Assembly: GCA_026713105.1 (NCBI GenBank)
Contig: JAPOPC010000022.1
Coordinates: 1 to 59,766, forward strand
Direction: 5' to 3'
From: Acidimicrobiaceae bacterium
GTDB lineage: Bacteria; Actinomycetota; Acidimicrobiia; Acidimicrobiales; Poriferisodalaceae
DNA: 59,766 nucleotides
Shown: positions 1 to 8,484 of the stretch, in pieces
Numbering within the stretch: the stretch's first letter is position 1
Layout: each line of letters starts with the position of its first letter
Position numbers and translations under genes: made by a program
The notes under the pieces: generated by a model
Told to the model about the DNA's origin: nothing
Database searches by the model: none
The model's input: only the letters and a program-made list of their open reading frames with translations

Positions 1-125
1 ATCTGGCCAAGCTGATCAAGCGAGTGTCGTTCGGGATCACCAACTTCGACCACTACCGCACCCGCGTGCTGCTGTACGCCGGCAAACCCGACTGGAGCCT
101 GCTCGACACCCTCACCCCACGCTAA
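1..125 (+). CDS. Transposase, ISL3 family (C-terminal fragment, cut by window edge)
   Basis: Only the last 40 residues are present, in the frame starting at base 3 and ending with TAA at 123-125. They read SFGITNFDHYRTRVLLYAG followed by a PDWSLLDTLTPR-type tail, which resembles the C-terminus of DDE transposases of the ISL3 family. The stop codon lies inside the terminal inverted repeat. The minus-strand copy at the other end of the window encodes almost the same residues (R-I-R for R-T-R, D-W-T for D-W-S), with most base differences at third positions. The two are therefore diverged copies of one element type. Confidence 0.8.
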   Translation, partial: LAKLIKRVSFGITNFDHYRTRVLLYAGKPDWSLLDTLTPR

Positions 126-138
126 AGCGCGAAGAGCC
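1..138 (+). mobile_element. ISL3-family insertion sequence, transposase-end fragment
   Basis: This is the right end of an insertion sequence that continues beyond the window. It holds the last codons of a transposase and, overlapping its stop codon, a terminal inverted repeat. Read inward from position 138 the end is GGCTCTTCGCG, and the ISL3 family typically has ends beginning GGCTCTT. A near-identical end in the opposite orientation lies at 59627-59766. The next eight bases (139-146) would be one copy of a target duplication, but the other copy is outside the window. The family call rests on the terminal repeat plus the transposase C-terminus. Confidence 0.85.
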
Positions 139-425
139 GCTATGTCAACATCGACATCGAAGGCAAGTACTGCAGCAGGTTCGAGGACTTGGAGTTCATC
201 ATCAACTATCCCGAGACAATTACGAGTCAGAGTCTCGTGCGCGGTCTTGGCGATGACGGGCCGAGACTGCTGCTGTGCCCTGATCACTGGACAATCGACG
301 ACCAAGACAAGTGCCGCTATCCGCATCCTGAACATGCGGCCATACGAGAAGCCCTCCTCTTGGAGAAGCATCCTGACCTCGCAAGCGAGCCGTTGTGGGG
401 CGCCGGTTACAGCGACGAAGACTGA
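139..425 (+). pseudogene. 3' remnant of a small hypothetical gene truncated by the IS
   Basis: An open frame runs from the IS boundary (codon phase 141) to TGA at 423-425 and reads YVNIDIEGKYCSRFEDLEF, then INYPETITSQSLVRG, ending in GAGYSDED. The coding-like stretch extends upstream of the first internal ATG (189) right up to the IS end, with no start codon or ribosome site of its own. This suggests the IS removed the 5' part. The composition is normal for a small acidic soluble protein. I do not recognise the family. An independent 78-residue protein from ATG 189 remains possible. Confidence 0.55.
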
Positions 426-588
426 GCCGTGCCAGGAATTCCTGTGCGACGGCGGCGCGCGACGGCGGGTCCTGACACTTCAGCTGTCGCAGCGGCGTCG
501 CTGGCCGGCCTGACGTCTCCGCTGCTGGTCGTTGTACGCACCGACACAGTCGGCTGTCACCCGACGCTCTTCTTTGTCGGCGGTCGAT

Positions 589-975
589 TCAGACGTGGCG
601 AATGCTGACGTCGACGGCGTATGCGGCGAGGGCGCTGAGGTCGCCGGTGTCGCTGGTGAGGACAGTGCCGCCTGGCTCGGCTGTGGCCACCACCAGTGCG
701 TCGACTGCTGAGCCGCGCCCGGCGAGCGATCGCAGTACGCCGGCCCGGCGTGCCAGCGATTGGGGGACCTCTTCGACCACGATGCATGACTTGAGCAGCC
801 GGTTCACTGCTGCGTCGGTGTGCGGGCGCCCGCTGAGCGATTCGGTCAGTACGACGGCGGGAACGAGCGGCGGCCACGGCGCAGTGCGAGCGAGTGATGT
901 GATGAGTTGCGCGCTCTGACGTCGAGGTTCGGCCAGACGGCTGAGTCCGCCCGAATCCAAGACCAGCGAAGCCAT
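589..975 (-). CDS. vapC: VapC-type PIN-domain ribonuclease toxin
   Basis: 128 residues, the usual length for a VapC. PIN-domain acidic residues are visible at D7 (SLVLDSGG), E45 (LTESL), D92 (SAVDALVVATA) and D109 (LTSDTGDL), so the metal-dependent RNase site looks intact. The ATG lies 17 bases after the stop of the upstream gene at 993-1280, which encodes a DNA-binding antitoxin-like protein, as expected of a vapBC operon on the minus strand. The target RNA cannot be read from sequence. In family members expression is held down by the antitoxin binding the promoter. Confidence 0.85.
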   Translation of the reverse strand: MASLVLDSGGLSRLAEPRRQSAQLITSLARTAPWPPLVPAVVLTESLSGRPHTDAAVNRLLKSCIVVEEVPQSLARRAGVLRSLAGRGSAVDALVVATAEPGGTVLTSDTGDLSALAAYAVDVSIRHV

Positions 976-992
976 GGACGCCAGCGAGGATC

Positions 993-1280
993 TCAGCTCG
1001 TCGGCGCGTCGGGCAGAGGCTCCCGCGAGCGGCGTGCGTCATTTCTTCGCAGCGACTCGACGATCTCACGCACGTGGGTATCGGCCCACTCGATGTCCTC
1101 GGCGGTGGGCGGCCCCAGTTCAGCAAAGATCTCTTGGGCGTACGCGTGCGCTTCGGCGACCTTCTCTTGGCGCACGCAGTGGTCCCGCACCGCATCTTGC
1201 AGCAGGCGCGACGCCGAGAGTCCCTGCGACTTGACGACCTCGTAGAGATCGTCGGACAGGTACACCTGCATCCGTGGCAT
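993..1280 (-). CDS. vapB: VapB-type ribbon-helix-helix antitoxin
   Basis: 95 residues starting MPRMQVYLSDDLYEVVKSQG, the short beta strand plus helix typical of ribbon-helix-helix antitoxins. It continues with LSASRLLQDAVRDHC and a long helical, charged C-terminal half that would wrap the toxin. The ATG at 1280 is chosen because the RHH strand starts there and a TATATT box sits six bases upstream. The open frame itself extends further upstream across hisS sequence. It is the first gene of the vapBC pair and diverges from hisS, so the two promoters share 1281-1335. Confidence 0.8.
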   Translation of the reverse strand: MPRMQVYLSDDLYEVVKSQGLSASRLLQDAVRDHCVRQEKVAEAHAYAQEIFAELGPPTAEDIEWADTHVREIVESLRRNDARRSREPLPDAPTS

Positions 1281-1286
1281 ACACCC

Positions 1287-1292
1287 AATATA
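1287..1292 (-). promoter_or_regulatory. -10-like box for vapBC, leaderless
   Basis: On the minus strand TATATT lies six bases before the antitoxin ATG, so transcription would begin at or within a base of the start codon. No convincing -35 is seen. The AT-rich stretch is also the likely operator for VapBC autoregulation. Confidence 0.5.
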
Positions 1293-1320
1293 CACACGGC
1301 CGATTTGACGAGCAGGGCCG

Positions 1321-1326
1321 TAGCCT
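1321..1326 (+). promoter_or_regulatory. -10-like box for hisS
   Basis: TAGCCT ends nine bases before the hisS ATG, matching the TANNNT boxes found just upstream of other first genes in this window. It implies a leader of two or three bases, or none. Confidence 0.35.
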
Positions 1327-1335
1327 TCGCTGGTC

Positions 1336-2727
1336 ATGTCCGGTACGCCTTCGACGCCCGCGAGCTCTCCTGACGGCGGCGATGCAGCGGCCCCGAAGTC
1401 GTTCCGCACGCCCATCGGCACGCACGATCTTGCGCCGCCCGAATCGGGGCGCTGGGTGGCATTGCTGGGCACGTTCATCGCTGCGGCGGACCGTGCCGGG
1501 TTCGGCTACTTGCAGACGCCGATCTTCGAGGACATCGGCGTCTTCGCCCGCATCGGGGAGGGCACCGATGTGGTCGGCAAGGAGATGTACGAGTTCTTCG
1601 ATCGCAGCGACCGCCACCTGGCGCTGCGACCCGAGTGCACGGCGTCGGTGTGCCGTGCCTTCGCGCAGCACCGCCCCACCACGCCGTGGAAGGTCTGGTA
1701 CCAGGGGCCGTTCTTCCGCTACGAAGCGCCCCAAGCCGGCCGCTACCGCCAGTTCCATCAGATCGGGGCCGAAACGCTCGGCACCGACGACCCTGACGCC
1801 GATGTCGAGATCATCGCCCTGGCTGCGGAGTTCTTCACGGCAATCGGGCTGCGGCGCGTGCCGCTGCTGGTGAATTCGATGGGCGACGCTGACACTCGCG
1901 CCGCATACAACGACGCGCTCAGCGCCTACCTGCAGCAGCGGGCCGGTGACGTCGACCCGGAGGATCGGGACAAGATTGAGCGCCACCCGCTGCGCATCCT
2001 GGATTCCAAGCGTGCCGCCACCGCTGCAGTGGCTGCGGAAGCCCCGCAGATCACCGACTATCTCTCCGCAGAGACGGCTGCCCACTTCGAGCGGGTGCGT
2101 GAGGGCCTGGACGCGCTCGGGATCGAGCACGCCGTGGAGCCCAAGCTGGTGCGCGGGCTCGATTACTACACACGCACCACTTTCGAGTTCCGTGCAGCGA
2201 GCTTGGATGCTGCCCAGGACACGATCTGCGGCGGTGGTCGCTACAACGGGCTGGTGGAGGCGCTGGGCGGGCCGCCGACGCCCGGCATCGGCTTCGCGCT
2301 GGGCATCGAGCGTCTGCTTCTGGCCTGCGATGCCGAGGGCGTGTTCGACGTGCCGACGCAACGGGCGGAAGTGTGGGTGGTCGACACGGCGGGCGGCACC
2401 GCTGCACGCGATCTCACCCACGAGCTGCGCTCGGTCGGCATCCGGGCCGACCGCGCCTTCGACGACCGGTCGATACGGGCGCAGATGCGCGCCGCGAACC
2501 GCTCGGGTGCAGAGATCGCGCTCATCGTGGGAACCGACGAAATCGATGCCGGCACCGTCACCGTCCGGCCGCTGCGGCGTCCTGACGGCGGCGACGCCGA
2601 CATGGCGCAGCAGGCCGTGCCGCGGTCTGAACTGCTGAGCACACTGCGAGCCACGTTCGACGCGCTGAATGCCCCAGTGCTGAATACCCCAGTGCCGGCC
2701 TCTGATGACACCTCAAGCCCAGCTTGA
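1336..2727 (+). CDS. hisS: Histidine--tRNA ligase
   Basis: 463 residues. Class II synthetase that charges tRNA-His in the cytoplasm. Motif 2 is seen as GPFFRYEAPQAGRYRQFHQIG, the histidine-specific loop as LVRGLDYYTRTTFEF, and motif 3 as GIGFALGIERLLL. These are followed by an anticodon-binding domain of about 100 residues (VWVVDTAGG to the end). The N-terminus carries about 20 extra Ser/Pro-rich residues before SFRTPIGTHDL. The start is ATG 1336, nine bases after a -10-like box. It overlaps the start region of aspS. Confidence 0.95.
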   Translation: MSGTPSTPASSPDGGDAAAPKSFRTPIGTHDLAPPESGRWVALLGTFIAAADRAGFGYLQTPIFEDIGVFARIGEGTDVVGKEMYEFFDRSDRHLALRPECTASVCRAFAQHRPTTPWKVWYQGPFFRYEAPQAGRYRQFHQIGAETLGTDDPDADVEIIALAAEFFTAIGLRRVPLLVNSMGDADTRAAYNDALSAYLQQRAGDVDPEDRDKIERHPLRILDSKRAATAAVAAEAPQITDYLSAETAAHFERVREGLDALGIEHAVEPKLVRGLDYYTRTTFEFRAASLDAAQDTICGGGRYNGLVEALGGPPTPGIGFALGIERLLLACDAEGVFDVPTQRAEVWVVDTAGGTAARDLTHELRSVGIRADRAFDDRSIRAQMRAANRSGAEIALIVGTDEIDAGTVTVRPLRRPDGGDADMAQQAVPRSELLSTLRATFDALNAPVLNTPVPASDDTSSPA

Positions 2728-2746
2728 ACCCCGAAGGACTGACCGA

Positions 2747-4576
2747 GTGAACACCCTCATGCGAACCGACTACTGCGGACGGCTGAGCCGCGCCGACATC
2801 GGCCGGGAAGTCACCGTGTGCGGCTGGGTCTCCCGGCGGCGTGAACATGGCGAGCATCTCGCCTTCGTCGACTTGCGTGACCGCACCGGCATCGTGCAAT
2901 GCGTGGTGGACCACGCGCACGACCTGCGCTCGGAGTACGTGCTGTCGGTGACGGGCACGGTGCGTGAACGACCCGAAGACACCGCCAATGCCGACCTGGC
3001 CACCGGCGAGATCGAGATCGGCGATGCAACCGTCGAGGTGCTCTCGCGCTCGGAGCCGCCGCCGTTCCAGATCGACGGCCGCACCGACGTCGACGAGATG
3101 CTGCGCATCCGCCATCGCTACTTGGACTTGCGGAACCCTCGCATGCACTCGAACCTGGTGAAACGGGCACGGGTGAACGCAGCGATCCGCCGCTCGATGG
3201 AGGCTGCGGAGTTCATCGAGGTCGAGACGCCCACGCTCGTGGCCTCCACCCCCGAAGGCGCCCGCGACTTCGTGGTGCCCAGCCGGCTGCATCAAGGCCG
3301 CTTCTATGCCCTGCCGCAGAGCCCCCAGTTGTTCAAGCAGCTCTGCATGGTGGGCGGCATCGACCGCTACTACCAGATTGCGCGCTGCCTGCGAGACGAG
3401 GACCTGCGGGCCGATCGCCAGTTCGAGTTCACCCAGCTCGACTTGGAGATGAGCTTCGCCAGCGGCGCCGAGGTGCGGGCCGTCATCAGCGAAGCAGTGG
3501 CCGAAGCTGCCGAAGAGATCACCGGCGTGCGCCCTGCGGCGATGGCGGAGATCACCTGGCACGAGGCGATCGACCGGTACGGATCCGACAAGCCGGACCT
3601 GCGCTTCGGGCTCGAGTTGGTCGAGCTCAGCGACTTGTTCGCCGAGACCGGCTTCAACGCCTTCAAGGCGCCTGCGGTGCGGGGCATTCGGGTGCCTGGC
3701 GGCGGCGATATCAGCCGCAATGCGGTCGATGATCTCACCAAGCAGTGCCAGCGATGGGGTGCCAAGGGGCTCGTGTGGATGCGCGTCAGCTCTGGCGAGC
3801 CGCTGGCCGATGGCGCCCGTAGCGCGGCCGGCGGCCGGCTGGCGGTCACCTCGCCAGTGGCGAAGTTCATGTCCGACGCCGAGATCGACGGCGTGCTGGA
3901 GCGCCTCGGGGCCGAGGCCGGCGACATGTGCTACCTGGTGGCCGACACCTGGCGCAGGGCCAGCGGTGTGCTCGGCCTGCTGCGGCTGGAGCTGGGCCGT
4001 CCGCCAGTCAACGAGGGCGGCCTGCACTTCTTGTGGGTGGTCGACTTCCCGCTGTTCGAAGATGTGAACGCCGACGGGCTCCCCGTCCCCGCACACCATC
4101 CCTTCACGATGCCCCACGCCGACGATCTCGACGTCGTCGCCGCGGCCTCGCAGCGCATGGCATCGGGCGGGGGGTTCGATGCCGACACGTTGCTCGGCAT
4201 GCGATCGCAGGCATACGACCTGGTGCTGAACGGCTGGGAGCTGGGCTCGGGCAGCGTCCGGATTCATCGGGGCGCCATCCAGCAGCAGATCTTCGATCTG
4301 CTGGGCATCGACCCTGTCACGGCGCAGGAGCGGTTCGGTTTCCTGCTCGACGCCTTCCGCTTCGGCGCGCCGCCGCATGCCGGCTTCGCCTTCGGCATCG
4401 ACCGTCTGGCGGCGCTGCTGTGCGGCGAGGAGAACATCCGCGAGGTCATCGCGTTCCCCAAGAGCCAGTCCGGCGCCGATCCGCTCACCAACGCCCCGTC
4501 TGCCATCTCCGACGTGCAACTCGACGAGCTGGGCCTCACGCTGGCCGTCGCGGATGAGGACGCCGACGAGTCATGA
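2747..4576 (+). CDS. aspS: Aspartate--tRNA ligase (bacterial type)
   Basis: 609 residues. N-terminal OB-fold anticodon-binding domain (VCGWVSRRREHGEHLAFVDLRD), class II catalytic core with motif 2 at QIARCLRDEDLRADRQFEFTQ, the bacterial GAD insertion in the middle, and motif 3 at GFAFGIDRLAALL. GTG 2747 is preferred over ATG 2705 because a GAAGGA ribosome site sits eight bases before it; ATG 2759 is also possible. It follows hisS, the common hisS-aspS pairing. Bacterial AspRS may be discriminating or not, and this cannot be settled here. Confidence 0.95.
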   Translation: MNTLMRTDYCGRLSRADIGREVTVCGWVSRRREHGEHLAFVDLRDRTGIVQCVVDHAHDLRSEYVLSVTGTVRERPEDTANADLATGEIEIGDATVEVLSRSEPPPFQIDGRTDVDEMLRIRHRYLDLRNPRMHSNLVKRARVNAAIRRSMEAAEFIEVETPTLVASTPEGARDFVVPSRLHQGRFYALPQSPQLFKQLCMVGGIDRYYQIARCLRDEDLRADRQFEFTQLDLEMSFASGAEVRAVISEAVAEAAEEITGVRPAAMAEITWHEAIDRYGSDKPDLRFGLELVELSDLFAETGFNAFKAPAVRGIRVPGGGDISRNAVDDLTKQCQRWGAKGLVWMRVSSGEPLADGARSAAGGRLAVTSPVAKFMSDAEIDGVLERLGAEAGDMCYLVADTWRRASGVLGLLRLELGRPPVNEGGLHFLWVVDFPLFEDVNADGLPVPAHHPFTMPHADDLDVVAAASQRMASGGGFDADTLLGMRSQAYDLVLNGWELGSGSVRIHRGAIQQQIFDLLGIDPVTAQERFGFLLDAFRFGAPPHAGFAFGIDRLAALLCGEENIREVIAFPKSQSGADPLTNAPSAISDVQLDELGLTLAVADEDADES

Positions 4577-4956
4577 GCAGCAGCGACCTGGCCGCGGTGG
4601 TGGTGACGGTCTGCGTGCTCGTCGCGCTCGTCGCCTTGATCGCTGTGCTGACCCAGGCGTTCGTGCTGATGCGGGAATTCCGGCGCAAGCTGGAGGACTT
4701 CGACGACAAGGTCGGGCCGGCGCTGAGCCAGCTCGCCGACACAGCCGAGATGGCCCAGGCCGAGATCAGCCGCCTGCGCGACCTGCTGAACATCGCACAG
4801 AAGGTGGCCGGAGCCGCCGAGGCTGCCGGGGGTGCGGCTGCCAAGATTGCCGGGATGCCGGTCGACAAGGTGCGTGCAGCAGCCGAGGCCGTGCGCGACA
4901 AACTCAGTAGCAAGGGGAATGAATCTCCTAGCGCCGGCACCGAGGAGGAGCGCTGA
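4573..4956 (+). CDS. Small membrane protein, DUF948-like
   Basis: 127 residues starting at ATG 4573, overlapping the aspS stop as ATGA. One N-terminal membrane segment (about residues 7-29, VVVTVCVLVALVALIAVLTQ) is followed by a long amphipathic helical region, then Ala/Gly-rich sequence and a charged tail. This arrangement resembles the DUF948 family of membrane-anchored coiled-coil proteins. The role is unknown. Tight coupling to aspS and the next gene suggests one transcript. Confidence 0.7.
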   Translation: MSSSDLAAVVVTVCVLVALVALIAVLTQAFVLMREFRRKLEDFDDKVGPALSQLADTAEMAQAEISRLRDLLNIAQKVAGAAEAAGGAAAKIAGMPVDKVRAAAEAVRDKLSSKGNESPSAGTEEER

Positions 4957-4957
4957 G

Positions 4958-5227
4958 ATGTTCAAGCGAATGCGCTGGATGACCTTGGGCGCCGGGCTGG
5001 GTGCGGGCGCCTCGCTGTGGCTGCAACGCCGGTTCCGGCTGCTGCTCGACCGCTACGCGCCCGTCCGGGGCACAGCCAATGTGCTCGGCACGGCACGCCA
5101 GATGCGCCGTGACCTGCGAACGGCGTGGCGGGACGGCAAACGCCAGATGCACGACGCCGAGCAGCGACTGCGCGACCAGCGAGACCGCCGCTGGGCCGAA
5201 CGCCGCCACCGCCGCGAAGCCGCCTGA
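4958..5227 (+). CDS. Small basic hypothetical protein
   Basis: 89 residues. A short hydrophobic stretch rich in Gly/Ala (MTLGAGLGAGASLWL) is followed by a strongly basic, helical C-terminal part (QMRRDLRTAWRDGKRQ, RWAERRHRREA). The ATG is one base past the stop of the preceding gene and an AGGAGG-like site lies at its end, so the two are translationally coupled. I do not recognise the family. A similar small gene is often found between aspS and alaS in related actinobacteria, from memory. Confidence 0.65.
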   Translation: MFKRMRWMTLGAGLGAGASLWLQRRFRLLLDRYAPVRGTANVLGTARQMRRDLRTAWRDGKRQMHDAEQRLRDQRDRRWAERRHRREAA

Positions 5228-5282
5228 GCCACAGAGGCCGCGAGAGCGCCCGGCGGCCACGGAGGCCGCGAAAGAGCCTCTG

Positions 5283-5288
5283 TATCCT
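5283..5288 (+). promoter_or_regulatory. -10-like box for alaS, leaderless
   Basis: TATCCT is separated by six bases from the alaS ATG at 5295. No ribosome site precedes that ATG, which fits a leaderless mRNA. Confidence 0.5.
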
Positions 5289-5294
5289 CTGGGA

Positions 5295-7925
5295 ATGCGC
5301 GCCGGGGAACTGCGTGAAGCCTTTAGCTCGTTCTGGTCGGAGCGAGGCCACGATGTCCGCGCCTCCGCGAGCCTGATCCCCCACGAGCCGTCGCTGCTGT
5401 TCACGGTGGCCGGGATGGTGCCGTTCATGCCGTACTTCCTCGGTGAGGAGGTGCCGCCGACGCGCCGCATGGTCACCATTCAAAAGTGCGTCCGGGCAGG
5501 TGGCAAGCACAACGATCTCGACGACATCGGCCGCACGAACCGCCACTTCACGTTCTTCGAGATGATGGGCAACTTCAGCTTCGGCGACTACTTCAAGGCC
5601 GAGGCGATCCCGTGGGCGTGGGAGTTCGTCACCGACGTGCTCGGCCTGGAACGCGACAAGCTCTGGGTCACCGTGCACGTCAGCGACGACGAGGCCGCAG
5701 AGATCTGGCAGAGCGCCGTCGGTGTTCCGCCCGAGCGCATCCAGCGGCTCGACAAAGACAATTGGTGGGCGGCAGGCGACGTCGGACCGTGCGGACCCTG
5801 CAGCGAGATCTTCTACGACATCGGGCCCGAACATGGCGCCGACGGCGGCCCTGCACACGGCGGCGAGGACCGATTCGTCGAGATCTGGAACCTGGTGTTC
5901 ATGCAGTTCGCGGCCGACGGCACCGGCGACCTGACGCCGCTGGAGGCCCCCGGCATCGACACGGGCGCTGGCCTCGAGCGGATCTTGGCGGTGCTGCAGG
6001 GCGTGCCCGCAGCGTGGGACATCGACCTGTTCGCGCCGCTGCTCACCGAGGCCGAGCGCATCTGCGGCAAGACCTACGGCGCTGATCCCGAGACCGATGT
6101 CTCCATGCGCATCTTCGCCGACCACGCTCGCACGACGGCGATGCTCATCTCCGACGGCGTCTTCCCCTCCAACGAAGACCGCGGCTATGTGCTGCGGCGC
6201 ATCATCCGCCGCGCCGTGCGTCACGCCTGGGTGCTCGGCGTCACCGATGTCGTGATGCCTCGCCTGGTCGAGATTGTGGTGGACGTGATGGGCGACCACT
6301 ACGCCGACCTGGTCAAGAACCGGCAGTTCATCGCCGACGTCGTGGCCCGCGAGGAGGAGCGCTTCCGCACCACGCTCGCCGCCGGCGTGAAGATTCTCGA
6401 TGAGGCGACGACCGGTCTGGACTCGGGCGATGCGGCCAACGCCGTGCTTGACGGCGAGACGGCCTTCTTGCTGCATGACACGCATGGCTTCCCGGTGGAG
6501 GTGACCGAAGAGATCCTGGCCGAAAGGGGCTTGCGCCTCGACCGCGACGGTTTTGAAGCCGCCATGGATGAGCAGCGGGCACGAGCCCGTGCGGGACGGG
6601 CAGGTGGCCCGACGTTCGCAGACGAGCGCTACCGGGAAATCCTGGCGCAATTCGGCGCCACCCATTTCGTGCGAGACAACGCGACGGTGCCCGATGCCCG
6701 GGTGCTTGCCGTGTTCGAGCTGCCCCAAGGCGACGAACACGGCACCGATGCGCACGACGGCGACTGTCTCGTCGAAGTGTTCCTGGACCGCACGCCCTTC
6801 TATGCCGAGAGCGGCGGGCAGATCGGCGACATCGGCACGATCACCGGCCCCGACGGCAGCATCGAAGTGAGCGACTGCACCTACGCACTCGCCGACCTGC
6901 ACCGTCACGTGGGGCGCGTCGTGGGCGACGGCGTCGAGGCTGGGTCGCTGGTGAGTGCAACGATCGACAACGAGCGGCGGTCGGCGATACGGCGCAACCA
7001 CACCGGCACCCACATCCTGCACTGGGCGCTGCGCGAGGTCTTGGGCGACCACGTCAAGCAGGCGGGCTCGCTGGTGGCGCCCGACCGCCTGCGCTTCGAC
7101 TTCAGCCACTACCAGGGCGTCAGCCGCGACCAGCTGCGCGAGATCGAGCGCATCACGAACGCCGAGATCATCGCCAACGGCCGCTGCCGTCACTACGAGA
7201 CCTCGATGAGCCATGCGCAGGCCATCGGCGCCATCGCGTTCTTCGGCGACAAGTACGGCGACATCGTGCGCGTGCTCGAAGCGGGCCCCCATTCGACCGA
7301 GCTCTGCGGCGGCACTCATGTGGCCGCTCTCGGCGACATCGGTCACCTGCGCATCGTGTCCGAATCGAGCATCGGCTCGAACATGCGCCGCATCGAAGCG
7401 GTCACGGGCCTTGCGACCGTCGACCGGCTGGCTGATGCCGAGGACACCTTGGACTCGCTGGCGGAGATGCTGAATGCTCAGCCCGACGAGCTCGCCGCCG
7501 CCATGCAGCGGCGGCTGGACGAAACCAAGGAGCTCCGCCGCCAGGTACGGGACCTGCAGCGGTCAATGGCCTCCTCACGGGCCGACGAATTGGCGGCCGC
7601 TGCAGACGAGGGCGTGGTGATCGCCGACCTCGGCGACCTTGAGCGCGACTCGCTGAGAGACCTGGCAGTGTCGGTGCGCGACCGGAACGGCATCCGCGCC
7701 GTGGTGCTCGCCTCGGCGCCCGCAGCCGGGGGAGTGGCCTTGGTCGCAGCAGTGGACCCGGCAGGAAACCTGTCGGCAGGCGACTTGCTGCGCGACGCCG
7801 CCCGGACTGTCGGCGGCGGCTTCGGCGCCAAGGGCGATCCGCCGCTCGTCGTGGCCGGCGGTCGCAACCCCGACGGGATCGGCACCGCCCTGGCCCAGGC
7901 CCGAGCCGCGGCACTCGGGGCTTGA
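5295..7925 (+). CDS. alaS: Alanine--tRNA ligase
   Basis: 876 residues, the usual full length. It has the N-terminal class II aminoacylation domain (starting MRAGELREAFSSFW, with KHNDLDDIGRTNRHFTFFEM), the editing domain with the zinc-binding HTGTHILH at about residue 569 and the CGGTH motif further on, and the C-terminal C-Ala domain rich in Gly (VGGGFGAKGDPP). The editing motif has G where HTATH is more common. ATG 5295 is chosen because the conserved N-terminus begins there and a -10-like box lies six bases before. The long upstream open frame is spurious. Confidence 0.96.
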   Translation: MRAGELREAFSSFWSERGHDVRASASLIPHEPSLLFTVAGMVPFMPYFLGEEVPPTRRMVTIQKCVRAGGKHNDLDDIGRTNRHFTFFEMMGNFSFGDYFKAEAIPWAWEFVTDVLGLERDKLWVTVHVSDDEAAEIWQSAVGVPPERIQRLDKDNWWAAGDVGPCGPCSEIFYDIGPEHGADGGPAHGGEDRFVEIWNLVFMQFAADGTGDLTPLEAPGIDTGAGLERILAVLQGVPAAWDIDLFAPLLTEAERICGKTYGADPETDVSMRIFADHARTTAMLISDGVFPSNEDRGYVLRRIIRRAVRHAWVLGVTDVVMPRLVEIVVDVMGDHYADLVKNRQFIADVVAREEERFRTTLAAGVKILDEATTGLDSGDAANAVLDGETAFLLHDTHGFPVEVTEEILAERGLRLDRDGFEAAMDEQRARARAGRAGGPTFADERYREILAQFGATHFVRDNATVPDARVLAVFELPQGDEHGTDAHDGDCLVEVFLDRTPFYAESGGQIGDIGTITGPDGSIEVSDCTYALADLHRHVGRVVGDGVEAGSLVSATIDNERRSAIRRNHTGTHILHWALREVLGDHVKQAGSLVAPDRLRFDFSHYQGVSRDQLREIERITNAEIIANGRCRHYETSMSHAQAIGAIAFFGDKYGDIVRVLEAGPHSTELCGGTHVAALGDIGHLRIVSESSIGSNMRRIEAVTGLATVDRLADAEDTLDSLAEMLNAQPDELAAAMQRRLDETKELRRQVRDLQRSMASSRADELAAAADEGVVIADLGDLERDSLRDLAVSVRDRNGIRAVVLASAPAAGGVALVAAVDPAGNLSAGDLLRDAARTVGGGFGAKGDPPLVVAGGRNPDGIGTALAQARAAALGA

Positions 7926-8070
7926 GAGGTTGCGCGCGTAGGTCCGCCTGCTCGTCGCGCTGGCCGGTGTTTCCTGCTCCTGTTCCCAGTTTCTCTCCGA
8001 TGCGGGTTCACGAGACGCTCGGGCCACGGCGTCGCGTCTCGGCTGGGATTCTGATACCGCGGGTTCGGTG

Positions 8071-8484
8071 ATGCGGGCGATCGGCGTGGATCTGGGGTCG
8101 GTGCGCATCGGCGTGGCCCTCGCACCCGCCGATGCTTCGGTGGCAGTGCCCTACGAGGTCCTCGAACGCAGCGGCGAACGTGCCCGGGACCACCGGGCGC
8201 TCGCAGGTATGGTCGCTGAGGTGGGTGCGGAGGTGGTCGTGGTCGGCCTGCCGACCTCGCTCGACGGCAGCGAAGGACCAGCCGCCGTCGGCGCACGGGC
8301 CGAAGCCGATGAGATCGCCGCGGCGCTCGACGTGCCGGTGGTCCTCCACGACGAGCGCTACACCACGGTGACCGCGGAGCGCATCCTCGCCGAACAGGGC
8401 GTGCGCGGCCCTGACCGCCGCAAGGTCATCGACAAGGTGGCTGCCGCCGTCATCCTCCAGTCGTGGCTCGACTCACGTGGCTGA
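8071..8484 (+). CDS. ruvX: Putative pre-16S rRNA nuclease / Holliday junction resolvase-like protein RuvX (YqgF)
   Basis: 137 residues with the RNase H-like fold signatures GVDLGSVRIGVALAP at the N-terminus, VVVGLPTSLDGSEG in the middle and DERYTTVTAE with the acidic C-terminal DKVAAAVILQSWL. The family matures the 5' end of 16S rRNA. GTG 8068 directly before ATG 8071 is an alternative start. It lies between alaS and mltG, as is usual in actinobacteria, and overlaps the mltG start by eight bases. Confidence 0.92.
   Translation: MRAIGVDLGSVRIGVALAPADASVAVPYEVLERSGERARDHRALAGMVAEVGAEVVVVGLPTSLDGSEGPAAVGARAEADEIAAALDVPVVLHDERYTTVTAERILAEQGVRGPDRRKVIDKVAAAVILQSWLDSRG

Noticed and set aside
4962..5294. 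Longer alaS starting at 5001
   Set aside because: The upstream part overlaps the small basic gene in another frame, and the conserved alaS N-terminus begins at ATG 5295.
2558..7346. Long minus-strand open frames opposite aspS and alaS (653 and 794 codons)
   Set aside because: They lie antisense to clear housekeeping genes, show low-complexity Arg/His/Gly composition, and arise from the codon bias of very GC-rich DNA.
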